From NCBI RefSeq assembly GCF_004004565.1, contig NZ_SACM01000001.1:930001-994000 (forward strand): a stretch of DNA of 64,000 bases, given 5' to 3'. The position numbers and the translations under genes are program-made. The notes below the pieces were generated by a model. It ran no database searches, had not been told where the DNA came from, and was given only the letters and a program-made list of their open reading frames with translations. This stretch comes from Inhella crocodyli. GTDB lineage: Bacteria; Pseudomonadota; Gammaproteobacteria; Burkholderiales; Burkholderiaceae_C. This document shows, piece after piece, positions 42,437 to 51,464 of this stretch (positions within the stretch are counted from its first letter, which is position 1; the number at the start of each line of letters is the position of its first letter).

Positions 42437-45076
42437 ATGCCGTCCTCGTCCAGATATCCCCGCGCCATGAGCGCCCTGCGTGCGCTGGCCGCGCTCGGCG
42501 CCGCTGTCCTGCTGGGGCCCGTGCAAGCGACCGATTGCCCCGCCCCCGCGCCGCGCCCCTCGCCCGATTGGCGGGACCAGGTCGTCTACTTTGTGATGAC
42601 CGACCGCTTCGACGACGGCAACCCCGGCAACAACGACCAAGGCGCGGGCGAGTTCAACCCCAAGGACAACCGCTTTTTCAGCGGCGGCGACTTCCAAGGC
42701 CTGATGCGCCGCCTGGACTACATCCAGGGCTTGGGCGCCACCACGCTGTGGATCACGCCACCCGTGCGCAACCAGTGGTGGGACGGCGGCAGCGCCGGCT
42801 ACCACGGGTACTGGGCCAGCCACCTCAAGGAGGTGGACCCGCACCTGGGCACCTTGGGCGACTACCGCTGCCTGGCCGGCGCGCTGCACGCCCGCGGCAT
42901 GCACCTGATCCAGGACGTGGTGCCCAACCACATGGGCAACTACTTCTCGTACACGCCGGGCGCCTGGCGGCGGGATCGGCCTGCGGCCGGTTGGCAGCCC
43001 AACCTGGGCAGCCTGCCGGAAGTGCGCCCGCGCCAAGCGCCCTTCGACCAGAACGACCCGCGCGACCCGGCCCAGGCGGCCGCCAACATCTACCACTGGA
43101 CCCCCAACATCGAGAACTACGCCGACCCCGAGCAGGAGCACGGCTGGCAGATGTCCGGCTTGGACGACCTGAACACCGAAAACCCGGTCGTGCGGCGCGC
43201 GCTGCGCGACAGCTACGCCTTCTGGCTGCGCGAGGTCGGCGTGGACGCCCTGCGGGTGGACACGGCCTTCTACATCCCACCCTCGTTCTTTGAGGATTGG
43301 CTGCACAGCCAGGACCCCAGCGCGCCTGGCCTCGCCCGCGTGGCCCGCCAAATGGGCCGGCAGGACCTGCTCGTCTTCGGCGAGGCCTTCGGCATCGACA
43401 AGCCGTTTCAAACCGCGCAGATGCGGCGCATCCAGGCCTACCAAACTCCAGGCCGCATGAATGGCATGCTGAACTTCCCGCTGTACGGCAGCCTGCAGGC
43501 GGTGTTCGCCCAGGGCCGGCCCACGGCGGAGTTGGCGCACCGGGTCCAGGCCCTGGCGCAGGTGTTCGGGGCGCGACAGCACCGCATGCCAACCTTCATC
43601 GACAACCACGACGTCGACCGTTTCCTGGCCGGTGGCACGCCCGAGGCTTTGGACCAGTCCCTGCTGGCGCTGTTCACGCTGCCCGGCATCCCCACGATTT
43701 ACTACGGCACCGAGCAGGGCTTCACCGAGCCCCGCGCGGCGATGTTCGCCGCCGGCTACGGCAGCGGCGGTCGCGATCGCTTCGACACCGCCTCGCCGAC
43801 CTACCGCCTGTTGGCCCGCCTAGCGGCGCTGCGACAGGAAGAGCGCGCCTTCAGCCGGGGCACGCCTACGCTGCTGCGCGCCAGCGCGGCAGGCCCTGGC
43901 GTGCTGGCCTGGCGCACCGAGCACGAAAGCCGCCGCTTGTTGGTGGTGTTCAACACCTCGCCCCAGCCGCAATGGGTGGACCGCCTGCCCGTCCACCGTG
44001 GCGCGGCCGCGCTGCGTCCGCGCTTCGCGCTGCACGGCCAGCCTTCGCCCCTGCACACGGACGCGCAGGGCCAGGTCAACCTCGTGCTGCCCCCCCGCAG
44101 CGGACAGGTGTGGGTCATCGAGCCCAGCGCAACGGCCCGCCCCTCGGGCAACCCCACGCCCGCGCTGGCGAGCCTGGCACCACCGCCCCCGGCGGCGGGC
44201 GGCACCCTGCGCTTGCGCGGCCGCGTCCCCGCGGGCCACGAGGCCGAGCTGGTGGCCGACGGCGACCTGGCCCATGCCCTGCCCCTGGCGCCCGACGCCA
44301 ACAGCCACTGGGAGGCGGCCTGGCCGACCGACAACTGGCTCGACCCGACGGTGACCCACCGCCTGAGCCTGCGGCACCGCGCCGATGCCGACTCGCCCTG
44401 GCTCGCCGCCCCGCCCCGCGAGGTGAAGGTGTCGCCCGCATGGCGCACCTGGGCCCGCGTCAGCGACCCCCTGGGCGACGACCATGGCCCGAACGGGCAC
44501 TACCTGTACCCGACCGACCCCAGCTGGGGCCCGGCCCGACAGATGGACCTGCGCGGCCTAAAGGTCGAGGTCACCGGCCAGGCCCTGCGCCTGACCGTGC
44601 AGACCCGGCAACTGACCACCAGCTGGAACCCGGCCAATGGCTTCGACCACGTGGCCTTCACCCTGTTCCTGGAGCTGCCGGGCCAGGACGGGGGCATCCA
44701 GGCCATGCCCTTGCAGGGCGGCGAGTTGCCCGAGGGCATGCGCTGGCACCGTCGCTTGCGCGTGCACGGATGGTCCAACGCGCTGTTCAGCGCCGATGGC
44801 GCGGGCCCGGAGTCCGAAGGCCGGCCGCACACGCCCGGCGCCACCTTGGAAACCCGCCCGGACCAAAACGCCCTGGTCATCACCCTGCCCGCCGCCGCCC
44901 TGCCCCCAGGCACCGTGCTGGATGGCGCGCGCCTGTACCTCAGCACCTGGGACTGGGACGGGGGCTACCGCGAACTGGCCGAACAGCCCGGCACGCACAC
45001 GCCGGGCGGCCGCCGCAGCGCCCAAGACCCGCGCTGGATGGACGCCATCGGCCCCATCACCTTGCGCAAGCCCTGA
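42437..45076 (+). CDS. Exported GH13 alpha-amylase with C-terminal glucodextranase-like module
   Basis: An 879-residue exported enzyme. The signal peptide is best seen as MSALRALAALGAAVLLGPVQA (ATG 42467), and an earlier in-frame ATG is at 42437. The GH13 barrel opens with QVVYFVMTDRFDDGNPGNN. Its catalytic residues, numbered from 42437, are Asp275 (ALRVDTAFY), Glu316 (VFGEAFG) and Asp392 (FIDNHDVDRF). A Pro-rich linker (APPPPAAGG) leads to a domain with DPLGDDHGPNGHYLYPTD, which resembles the C-terminal binding module of glucodextranase. The gene is divergent from the TonB receptor and carries operator E. It probably degrades starch or branched glucans outside the cell or in the periplasm. 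Confidence 0.88.
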   Translation: MPSSSRYPRAMSALRALAALGAAVLLGPVQATDCPAPAPRPSPDWRDQVVYFVMTDRFDDGNPGNNDQGAGEFNPKDNRFFSGGDFQGLMRRLDYIQGLGATTLWITPPVRNQWWDGGSAGYHGYWASHLKEVDPHLGTLGDYRCLAGALHARGMHLIQDVVPNHMGNYFSYTPGAWRRDRPAAGWQPNLGSLPEVRPRQAPFDQNDPRDPAQAAANIYHWTPNIENYADPEQEHGWQMSGLDDLNTENPVVRRALRDSYAFWLREVGVDALRVDTAFYIPPSFFEDWLHSQDPSAPGLARVARQMGRQDLLVFGEAFGIDKPFQTAQMRRIQAYQTPGRMNGMLNFPLYGSLQAVFAQGRPTAELAHRVQALAQVFGARQHRMPTFIDNHDVDRFLAGGTPEALDQSLLALFTLPGIPTIYYGTEQGFTEPRAAMFAAGYGSGGRDRFDTASPTYRLLARLAALRQEERAFSRGTPTLLRASAAGPGVLAWRTEHESRRLLVVFNTSPQPQWVDRLPVHRGAAALRPRFALHGQPSPLHTDAQGQVNLVLPPRSGQVWVIEPSATARPSGNPTPALASLAPPPPAAGGTLRLRGRVPAGHEAELVADGDLAHALPLAPDANSHWEAAWPTDNWLDPTVTHRLSLRHRADADSPWLAAPPREVKVSPAWRTWARVSDPLGDDHGPNGHYLYPTDPSWGPARQMDLRGLKVEVTGQALRLTVQTRQLTTSWNPANGFDHVAFTLFLELPGQDGGIQAMPLQGGELPEGMRWHRRLRVHGWSNALFSADGAGPESEGRPHTPGATLETRPDQNALVITLPAAALPPGTVLDGARLYLSTWDWDGGYRELAEQPGTHTPGGRRSAQDPRWMDAIGPITLRKP

Positions 45077-45083
45077 AACGACG

Positions 45084-45106
45084 CGGGCCCGCACATGGCG
45101 GGCCCG
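45084..45106. terminator. Bidirectional hairpin between amylase and glk
   Basis: CGGGCCCGC / GCGGGCCCG, a 9-bp stem with a 5-nt loop, lies between the convergent stop codons. There is no T-tract, so termination is only possible. Confidence 0.4.
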
Positions 45107-45127
45107 ATCGCGGCAGCGCAAAGTGGG

Positions 45128-46147
45128 TCAGCGCAATTGCGTCAGCGCCTGGGCGGCCCCGTCCAGCGCGACCAGGGTGTCCGTGATCACGGGGGTGGCG
45201 ATGGGCTTCAAGAAGTCCGCGAAGCGACCTTTGGCCTCGAAGCGCTGGCGGAAGGCCGAGCGCGCGAAGCGATCGCCCAAGCGCGGCACGATGCCGCCGC
45301 CGATGTAGAGGCCCCCACGCGCACCAAAGGTCAGCGCCACCGAGCCGGCGAAGCCCCCCAGCATGGCGCAGAAGGTGTCCAAGGTGCGGCCCGCCAAGGC
45401 GTCGTCGTCGGCCAACGCGCGCTCGACGATCCATTTGCCATCCACACCGGGCACGGCCCGCTGGCCCTGCACCTGCGCCACGGCGCGGTACAGCACTGGC
45501 AGCCCAATGCCCGACAAAAAGCGCTCGGCCGACACGTGCGGGAACTCCTGGCGCGCGGCCGCCAACAAGGCCGACTCGAAATCGTCGGCCGGGGCTAGGG
45601 TCGCGTGCCCGCCCTCGCCCGGCAAGGCCATCCAGCCGCGGGCGCCGTTGGGCATCAGGCCGGCCACGCCCAAGCCTGTGCCCGGGCCGACCACGGCCAT
45701 GGGCGCCTGCGGCGGCGTGCTGGGCCCGCCCAGCACCTGCTCGGGCCGGAGCCGGGGCAAGGACAGGGCCAAGGCCTCGAAATCGTTGAGCACCACCAAG
45801 GTGCGCAAGCGCAACTGCTGCGCCAACTCGCGCTGCGAAAAACTCCACGCGCTGTTGGTGAAACGCACCGAATCCCCGGTCACGGCGGTGGCCACGGCCA
45901 GCGCCGCGCTCGCCGGCTGCTCGCCGGCGGCGATCAGCCCAGACACGGCCAAGCCACTGAGGTAGGCGCGCGCGGCATCCACCAGCTGGGGGTGCTCGGC
46001 GACCGCCAGGGTGCGCACATGCTGCGGCACTTGGCCCGGGCCAGACATCCACGCGAAGCGCGCGTTGCTGCCCCCGACATCGGCCAAGAGCCAGGGGAAG
46101 GGGGCAGATTCAGACGCCAGCGTGGGCGCGGGTTGGGTTTCGACCAT
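45128..46147 (-). CDS. glk: Glucokinase
   Basis: A 339-residue glucokinase that phosphorylates glucose with ATP. The phosphate-binding motif LLADVGGSNARFAW is at the start, and the sugar-binding region has VLNDFEALALSLPRL, with VVGPGTGLGVAGLMP after it. The catalytic segment ends at LYIGGGIVPRLGDRF. I chose the ATG at 46147 (MVETQPAP) over 46186, because the longer frame reaches toward operator F. It is convergent with the amylase and divergent from the glk-hexR gene, which also encodes a glucokinase domain. It probably serves glucose released by MalQ and the amylases. Confidence 0.92.
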   Translation of the reverse strand: MVETQPAPTLASESAPFPWLLADVGGSNARFAWMSGPGQVPQHVRTLAVAEHPQLVDAARAYLSGLAVSGLIAAGEQPASAALAVATAVTGDSVRFTNSAWSFSQRELAQQLRLRTLVVLNDFEALALSLPRLRPEQVLGGPSTPPQAPMAVVGPGTGLGVAGLMPNGARGWMALPGEGGHATLAPADDFESALLAAARQEFPHVSAERFLSGIGLPVLYRAVAQVQGQRAVPGVDGKWIVERALADDDALAGRTLDTFCAMLGGFAGSVALTFGARGGLYIGGGIVPRLGDRFARSAFRQRFEAKGRFADFLKPIATPVITDTLVALDGAAQALTQLR

Positions 46148-46195
46148 GGCGGCTCGACCCTCGTGAGGCCGGGCAAAACGTAGCAATCACAGGAC

Positions 46196-46210
46196 GGTAG
46201 CAAAACTACA
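46196..46210. promoter_or_regulatory. HexR-like operator F (glk)
   Basis: GGTAGCAAAACTACA is identical to operator E. On the minus strand it reads TGTAGTTTTGCTACC and lies 49 bp before the glk ATG, inside the expected promoter region. Confidence 0.7.
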
Positions 46211-46397
46211 AAGCCTCGGCAATGGCATTTGCACCCAGTTTCAGATGGGATCGCCCCTGCCGAATCGCCCCAGCTTGGTGCGAGCGCGCCCCAAGCCCGC
46301 GCTCAAGTGCTTGATCCACCGTCAGCCGACGCCGACGGCGTCCGCCGTTTTCGCCGTCGAGCCCGTCGGCTTGTGGCCCGTCACCAAGATCCGAGCA

Positions 46398-46412
46398 TGT
46401 AGTTCGCCTACA
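46398..46412. promoter_or_regulatory. HexR-like operator G (glk-hexR autoregulation)
   Basis: TGTAGTTCGCCTACA has perfect half-sites. It lies 128 bp before the glk-hexR ATG, in the region shared with glk, and suggests autoregulation. Confidence 0.7.
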
Positions 46413-46484
46413 TCTCCAGCGCCGACCGGCGTTCTCGCATACCCCCAAAGGGCGCACGAGCCCGCCCCGAGATAATGCCGGCCT

Positions 46485-46516
46485 TGTACTTGGACAACAC
46501 CCCTCGCTGTACTTGG
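46485..46516 (+). repeat. Direct repeat TGTACTTGG before glk-hexR
   Basis: TGTACTTGG occurs at 46485-46493 and again at 46508-46516, 23 bp apart. The first copy lies in TTGTACTTGGACAA, a small TTGT/ACAA dyad. It may be a regulator site, but the function is unknown. Confidence 0.35.
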
Positions 46517-46539
46517 GTATGGCGTGGGAGGGACACGCG

Positions 46540-48456
46540 ATGAGCTTTGAGCGCCCCCGCCTGCTGGCCGACATCGGCGGCACCTTCGCCCGCTTTGCCG
46601 TGGAGCAAGAGCCTGGGGTCTTCGCCCACGCGCAGTCCTTGCGCTGCGCCGACCACCCCGACTTCCACGCCGCCGTGCGCGCTTACTTGGATGCGCTCCC
46701 CGGCGCCGCCTCGGCAGGCCTGGACGAGCGGGTGGCCCATGCCTGCGTCGCCATCGCCAACCCGGTGGAAGGCGACCAGGTGCGCATGACGAACTACCAC
46801 TGGCAGTTCAGCATCGAAGAGATGCGCCAGCGCCTGGGCTTGGAAACCCTGGTGGTGGTGAACGACTTCACCGCCCTGGCCCAGGCCTTGCCGCGCTTGC
46901 GCCAGGACGAGCGCCAGCAGATTGGCGGCGGTCAGGCGGCACCGCAGCACGTGATTGGCCTGCTGGGCTCGGGCTCGGGCTTGGGCGTGTCGGGCCTCAT
47001 CCCGGCCGGCGACGGCTGGATCGCACTGGGCACCGAAGGCGGCCACACCAGCTTCAGCCCGCGCGACGAGCGCGAGATTGCCATCCTGCGCCACGCCTGG
47101 CGCGAGTACTCGCACGTGTCCTTCGAGCGCCTGCTGTCGGGCCCGGGCCTGTCGCTGATTCACCGCGCGCTGGCCGAACTGCACGGCATCTCGGCGCCGA
47201 CGCGACAAGCGCCCGAGATCACCCAGGCCGCCTTGGACGGTAGCGACGCCCTGGCGGTGGAAACCGTGGACGTGTTTTGCGCGCTGCTGGGCACGGCCGC
47301 GGGCAACCTGGCGGTGACGCTGGGCGCCCTGGGCGGGGTGTTCGTGGGCGGCGGCATCGTGCCCCGTCTCGGGCCCTTGTTCGAACGCTCGCCCTTCCGC
47401 CGCCGCTTCGAAGAGCGCGGTCGCTTCAGCGACTACGTGGCCGCCATTCCCACCTTCGTCATCACCGCCGAGCAGGCCACCTTCAAAGGCGCCTCGGCCA
47501 TTCTGGAAAGCCAGCTGCGCAAGCTGCAGGCCAGCCCCGGCGCGGCCATCTTGGGCCAGATCCGCCGTGCCAAGCCCCAGTTGACGCCCGCCGAGCAGCG
47601 CGTGGCCGAGCAGGTGCTGGCGCGCCCGCGCGCCGTGCTGTCGGACCCGATCGCCGAGATTGCCAAGGCCGCGGGGGTGAGCCAGCCCACGGTCATCCGC
47701 TTTTGCCGCAGCCTGGGCTGCGAGGGCCTGAGCGATTTCAAACTGCGCCTGGCCTCGGGCCTCACCGGCACCGTGCCCGTCACCCACACCAAGGTGAACG
47801 AAGACGACAGCATGGTCGAGCTCGGCGCCAAAGTGCTGGGCAACACCGCCAGCGCCATCTTGCAGGTGCGCAGCCAGCTCAACCGAGAAACCATCGACCG
47901 CGCCACGGACCTGTTGATGCAGGCCAAGCGCATCGAGTGCTTCGCCGCCGGCCATTACGGCGTGGTGGCCCAAGACGCCCAGTTCAAGTTCTTGCGCTTT
48001 GGCGTGCCGTCCAGCGCCTACACCGAGCCCCGCCTGGCCCAGCTGGCCAGCCAAGTGCTGGGCCCCGGCGACGTGGCGCTGATCGTGTCCAGCGCCGGCA
48101 AGCTGCCCGAGCTCTTGGACGTGGCCGAGCAGGCCCGCTCGCGCGGGGCCAAGGTGGTGGCCATCACCGCCAGCCAAAGCCCCTTGGTGCGCAAGGCTGA
48201 CGTCGCGCTCTTGGTGGACCACCAAGAAGACGTGGCCACCCACCTGCCCATGGTGGGCCGGATCCTGCACCTGCTGGTCATCGACATCCTCGCGGTGGGC
48301 CTGGCCATGCGCCGCGGCACGATGGAGCGCGAGGTGCTGGAGGCGCTGGACGAGCGCGTGTCGCCCGCGGTGCGCGCCGCGCGGGGCGCTGCACCCGGCG
48401 TCAGCTTGGCCTCGCCCGCGGCCACGCTGGCCGCGCTGACCTCGCACAGCCGCTGA
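46540..48456 (+). CDS. glk: Bifunctional glucokinase / HexR-type transcriptional regulator
   Basis: A 638-residue fusion known from Burkholderiales. The N-terminal 325 residues are a full glucokinase (LLADIGGTFARF, VVNDFTALAQALPRL, LLGSGSGLGVSG, FVGGGIVPRLGPLF). The C-terminal half is an RpiR/HexR regulator, with helix-turn-helix ADVSQ-like segment AAGVSQPTVIRFCRSLGCEGL and a SIS sugar-phosphate-binding domain (FAAGHYGVVAQDAQFKFLRFG, ALIVSSAGKLPEL). HexR proteins bind 6-phosphogluconate-pathway intermediates, classically KDPG, and repress or activate central carbon genes. The ATG at 46540 is preceded by GGGAGGGA, a clear ribosome-binding site. The upstream frame from 46513 is not needed. Operator G lies upstream. 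Confidence 0.93.
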   Translation: MSFERPRLLADIGGTFARFAVEQEPGVFAHAQSLRCADHPDFHAAVRAYLDALPGAASAGLDERVAHACVAIANPVEGDQVRMTNYHWQFSIEEMRQRLGLETLVVVNDFTALAQALPRLRQDERQQIGGGQAAPQHVIGLLGSGSGLGVSGLIPAGDGWIALGTEGGHTSFSPRDEREIAILRHAWREYSHVSFERLLSGPGLSLIHRALAELHGISAPTRQAPEITQAALDGSDALAVETVDVFCALLGTAAGNLAVTLGALGGVFVGGGIVPRLGPLFERSPFRRRFEERGRFSDYVAAIPTFVITAEQATFKGASAILESQLRKLQASPGAAILGQIRRAKPQLTPAEQRVAEQVLARPRAVLSDPIAEIAKAAGVSQPTVIRFCRSLGCEGLSDFKLRLASGLTGTVPVTHTKVNEDDSMVELGAKVLGNTASAILQVRSQLNRETIDRATDLLMQAKRIECFAAGHYGVVAQDAQFKFLRFGVPSSAYTEPRLAQLASQVLGPGDVALIVSSAGKLPELLDVAEQARSRGAKVVAITASQSPLVRKADVALLVDHQEDVATHLPMVGRILHLLVIDILAVGLAMRRGTMEREVLEALDERVSPAVRAARGAAPGVSLASPAATLAALTSHSR

Positions 48457-48470
48457 ACCGGCTGGGGACG

Positions 48471-49316
48471 ATGCTGGGACACCACTGCGCCCTGGGCTCC
48501 CTCTGGCGCTGGGGCGCCTGCCTGCTGGCCTGGGCGCTCGTGGGCACGGGGACGGTGCGGGCCGAGGACGGCCCCGATTCGACCTGGACCCTTCGCCTGT
48601 GCGCCAATGCGGCACTGGGCCAGCCCGCCGACAACAACGGCGCCGCCTACGACTTGATGCGGCGGGTGCAAGGCCTGTGGCCGGGCTTGAAGTTGCAGGT
48701 GACGCCGCTGCCGTGGGCGCGCTGCCTGCAAGACGCCGAGCAGGGGCGTTTTGACGGCGTGCTGTCCGCCTCTTGGACCGCCGAGCGGGCCGCGCAATTG
48801 GTCTACCCCATGGCCCAGGGCGAGGTGGACGACAGCAAGCGCCTGTTTCGGCTGGGCTACGTGCTGCTGCGCCCGAAAGGGGGCACGGCCGCCTGGGACG
48901 GCGAGGCCTTCACGGGCACGGGGGCCCGCGCCGGCCAGGCCCTGGGGGCGGAGCGGGGCTACTCCATCGTGGCCTTCGCCCGGGCGCGCGGCGCCACGGT
49001 GGAGGATCGTTTCCCGCATTCGGGCACCCTGCTCGAGGCCTTGAAGCTGGGCCGGATCGCGGGCGCCCTGCTGGCGCAAGAGCACGCGGCCACCTTGCTG
49101 ACCGACCCGGAGTGGGCCAAGGCCTACGAAATCTCTGGCCCCATCTTGCAGTCCAAGGCCTACCACGTGCCCGTCAGCCAGGCCCTGTGGAAGGCCGAAC
49201 CGGCCCGCGTGGCCCGCCTGTGGGCCACGATCGACAAGGCGCGACAAACGCCGGGGTTCAAGCAGCACTACTCGCTGGCCCTCAGCGGGGGTCAGCGCAA
49301 AGACTTGATGCCCTGA
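48471..49316 (+). CDS. Periplasmic solute-binding-like protein
   Basis: A 281-residue exported protein with a signal region of about 31 residues ending TGTVRA. The mature part has the fold of family 3 binding proteins (TPLPWARCLQDAEQGRFDGVLSASWTAERA, GYVLLRPKGG, SGTLLEALKLGRIAGALL). No transport partners are next to it, and a PXXARCLxxxxxGxxDG pattern is common in orphan binding-like proteins. It starts 14 bp after the glk-hexR stop and overlaps the end of the convergent DUF2520 gene by 25 bp. Confidence 0.7.
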   Translation: MLGHHCALGSLWRWGACLLAWALVGTGTVRAEDGPDSTWTLRLCANAALGQPADNNGAAYDLMRRVQGLWPGLKLQVTPLPWARCLQDAEQGRFDGVLSASWTAERAAQLVYPMAQGEVDDSKRLFRLGYVLLRPKGGTAAWDGEAFTGTGARAGQALGAERGYSIVAFARARGATVEDRFPHSGTLLEALKLGRIAGALLAQEHAATLLTDPEWAKAYEISGPILQSKAYHVPVSQALWKAEPARVARLWATIDKARQTPGFKQHYSLALSGGQRKDLMP

Positions 49317-50173
49317 TCCAGGGCCTGCCATTCGGCCTCGCTCAGCCGGCCGGTGGCGGCCGCCAGGGGCAAGAGGGCGTGGATCAAGGCGAGGTACAGC
49401 GCGCGGTCGCTGCGGGCCAAAGGCCCCGCCCGCGCCGACAAGGCCGCGTCGTGGGCCGCCAGCACGCCCAGGTCCGCCCGGGCCACCGGCCCGGACAGGG
49501 CCCCCACGACCCCGCGCTCCCGCGCCGCGCGCAGGGTTCCCTCGGCCAAGGGCAGCAGCGCCTTCAACGCCTCCTCGGGCGCCACCCCCAGGGCCTCGCT
49601 GCCCAACCGGGCGGCCAAATCCAGGGGGGCCAACAAACCGCTGGCCGCGGCGTTGGCGGCGGCGTGGTAGCCGGCGCGCAGGGCCCCGTTCAGGGCCAGG
49701 GGCTCGGCCCCCAGGCGACGGGCCAAATCGGCCAAGGCGCGGCCCACCTCGCCTTCGGCCTCGATGCCCACGCGGATGCCCTGCCACGCCGTGCGCGCGG
49801 CATCGAGCGGCGGCAGCGGATCGGCCAACAACTGCAGCGGGTGGAAGCCCGCGACACGGGCCCCGGCCTCGCGCGCCGCGCACAGCGCCGACAACGGCGT
49901 GGCGCCGCTGAGGTGCAAGGCCACGTGATGGGCTTGCCACGGCAAGCTGGCGCACAAGGGGGCGATGGCCTCATCCCGCACCGCCAGCACCACCCAGTCG
50001 GCACGGGCCAGCACCTCGGCCGGCGTGCAGGCCTGCAGGCCCCAACGGTGGGCCAAGGCCGCGGCCCGGGCGGGCTCCCGCGCCCCCAGCGCCACGGGCG
50101 GCTCGCCCAAGGCGGTCAACGCGCCACCCAGGTGGGCGGCGGCGCGTCCGGCGCCGATCAGCCCGAGCTTCAA
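49292..50173 (-). CDS. Rossmann-like protein with DUF2520 domain
   Basis: A 293-residue protein with an N-terminal NAD(P)-binding motif ([17 protein letters not shown]) and a helical C-terminal DUF2520 domain ([19 protein letters not shown]). It resembles F420/NADP- or pyrroline-carboxylate-reductase-like enzymes, and the substrate is unknown. The start is a TTG at 50173 that overlaps the gcdH stop (TTGA), so it is translated from the gcdH transcript by coupling. Confidence 0.75.
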   Translation of the reverse strand: MKLGLIGAGRAAAHLGGALTALGEPPVALGAREPARAAALAHRWGLQACTPAEVLARADWVVLAVRDEAIAPLCASLPWQAHHVALHLSGATPLSALCAAREAGARVAGFHPLQLLADPLPPLDAARTAWQGIRVGIEAEGEVGRALADLARRLGAEPLALNGALRAGYHAAANAAASGLLAPLDLAARLGSEALGVAPEEALKALLPLAEGTLRAARERGVVGALSGPVARADLGVLAAHDAALSARAGPLARSDRALYLALIHALLPLAAATGRLSEAEWQALDQGIKSLR

Positions 50174-51348
50174 AATGCCGCGATGCCGGTTTGCGCCCGG
50201 CCGAGGATCAAGGCGTGGATGTCGTGCGTGCCCTCGTAGGTGTTCACCACCTCCAGGTTCACCAGGTGTCGCGCCACGCCGAACTCGTCGCTGATGCCGT
50301 TGCCGCCCAGCATGTCGCGCGCCGTGCGGGCGATGTCCAGCGCCTTGCCGCAGCTGTTGCGCTTCATGATGGACGTGATTTCCACCGCGGCCGTCCCCTC
50401 GTCCTTCATGCGCCCCAGGCGCAGGCAGCCCTGCAGGGCCAGCGTGATCTCGGTTTGCATGTCGGCCAGCTTCTTTTGGATGAGTTGGTTCGCCGCCAAG
50501 GGCTTGCCGAACTGCTGGCGGTCCAGCACGTACTGCCGCGCGGTGTGCCAGCAGGCCTCCGCCGCGCCCATCACGCCCCAGGCGATGCCATAGCGCGCGC
50601 TGTTCAAGCAGGTGAAGGGCCCTTTGAGCCCGCGGACCTCGGGGAAGGCGTTTTCCTCCGGGCAGAAGACGCGGTCCATCACGATTTCGCCGGTGATGCT
50701 CGCGCGCAGGCCGACCTTGCCGTGGATGGCCGGGGCCGACAGGCCCTGCCAGCCCTTTTCCAGCACGAAGCCGCGGATCTGGCCGCCGTCGTCCTTGGCC
50801 CAAACCACGAACACGTCGGCGATCGGGGAGTTGGTGATCCACATCTTCGAGCCGGTCAGCTCGTAGCCGCCGCTCACTTGGCGAGCGCGGGTGACCATGG
50901 AGCCGGGATCCGAGCCGTGGTTGGGCTCGGTCAGGCCGAAGCAACCGATCCATTCGCCCGTGGCCAGCTTGGGCAGGTACCTCTGCTTCGTGGCCTCGTT
51001 CCCGAACTCGAAGATCGGCACCATCACCAGGGAGGACTGCACGCTCATCATCGAGCGGTAGCCCGAATCGACGCGCTCGACCTCGCGGGCGATGACGCCG
51101 TAGCTGACGTAGTTCAGCCCCGCGCCGCCGTACTCGGTGGGGATGACCGGACCGAGCAAGCCCAACTCCCCCATCTCGCGAAAGATGCCGGCATCGGTCT
51201 TTTCGTGGCGAAAGGCTTCGAGCACGCGGGGCGCCAGGCGCTCTTGGCAATAGGCGGCCGCGGCATCGCGCACCATGCGTTCGTCGTCGCTGAGTTGGGC
51301 GTTCAACAGCAGCGGGTCGTCCCAGTGGAAAGCGGCGCGATCGGTCAC
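50170..51348 (-). CDS. gcdH: Glutaryl-CoA dehydrogenase
   Basis: A 392-residue FAD-dependent acyl-CoA dehydrogenase that converts glutaryl-CoA to crotonyl-CoA in lysine/tryptophan-type breakdown. [14 protein letters not shown] and [17 protein letters not shown] are the FAD/substrate motifs. The catalytic base is Glu in [17 protein letters not shown], placed as in glutaryl-CoA dehydrogenases. Divergent from a LysR regulator. It is followed by the DUF2520 gene through a TTGA overlap. Confidence 0.93.
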   Translation of the reverse strand: MTDRAAFHWDDPLLLNAQLSDDERMVRDAAAAYCQERLAPRVLEAFRHEKTDAGIFREMGELGLLGPVIPTEYGGAGLNYVSYGVIAREVERVDSGYRSMMSVQSSLVMVPIFEFGNEATKQRYLPKLATGEWIGCFGLTEPNHGSDPGSMVTRARQVSGGYELTGSKMWITNSPIADVFVVWAKDDGGQIRGFVLEKGWQGLSAPAIHGKVGLRASITGEIVMDRVFCPEENAFPEVRGLKGPFTCLNSARYGIAWGVMGAAEACWHTARQYVLDRQQFGKPLAANQLIQKKLADMQTEITLALQGCLRLGRMKDEGTAAVEITSIMKRNSCGKALDIARTARDMLGGNGISDEFGVARHLVNLEVVNTYEGTHDIHALILGRAQTGIAAF

Positions 51349-51411
51349 GGTGGGAGCTCCGTCAAGAAAAGGATGCCCCCAGTATTCCGGCTCACCCGAT
51401 TCGTGTCCAAT

Positions 51412-51428
51412 TCGAACATCGACTTCGA
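51412..51428. promoter_or_regulatory. Dyad in the gcdH-LysR intergenic region
   Basis: TCGAA-CATCGAC-TTCGA is a perfect 5-bp dyad with a 7-bp centre in the divergent region. It is a plausible LysR-type binding site, but nothing confirms it. Confidence 0.4.
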
Positions 51429-51464
51429 CGATACGCGATGCCTATTGATCCAGCCCCCCGTGCG

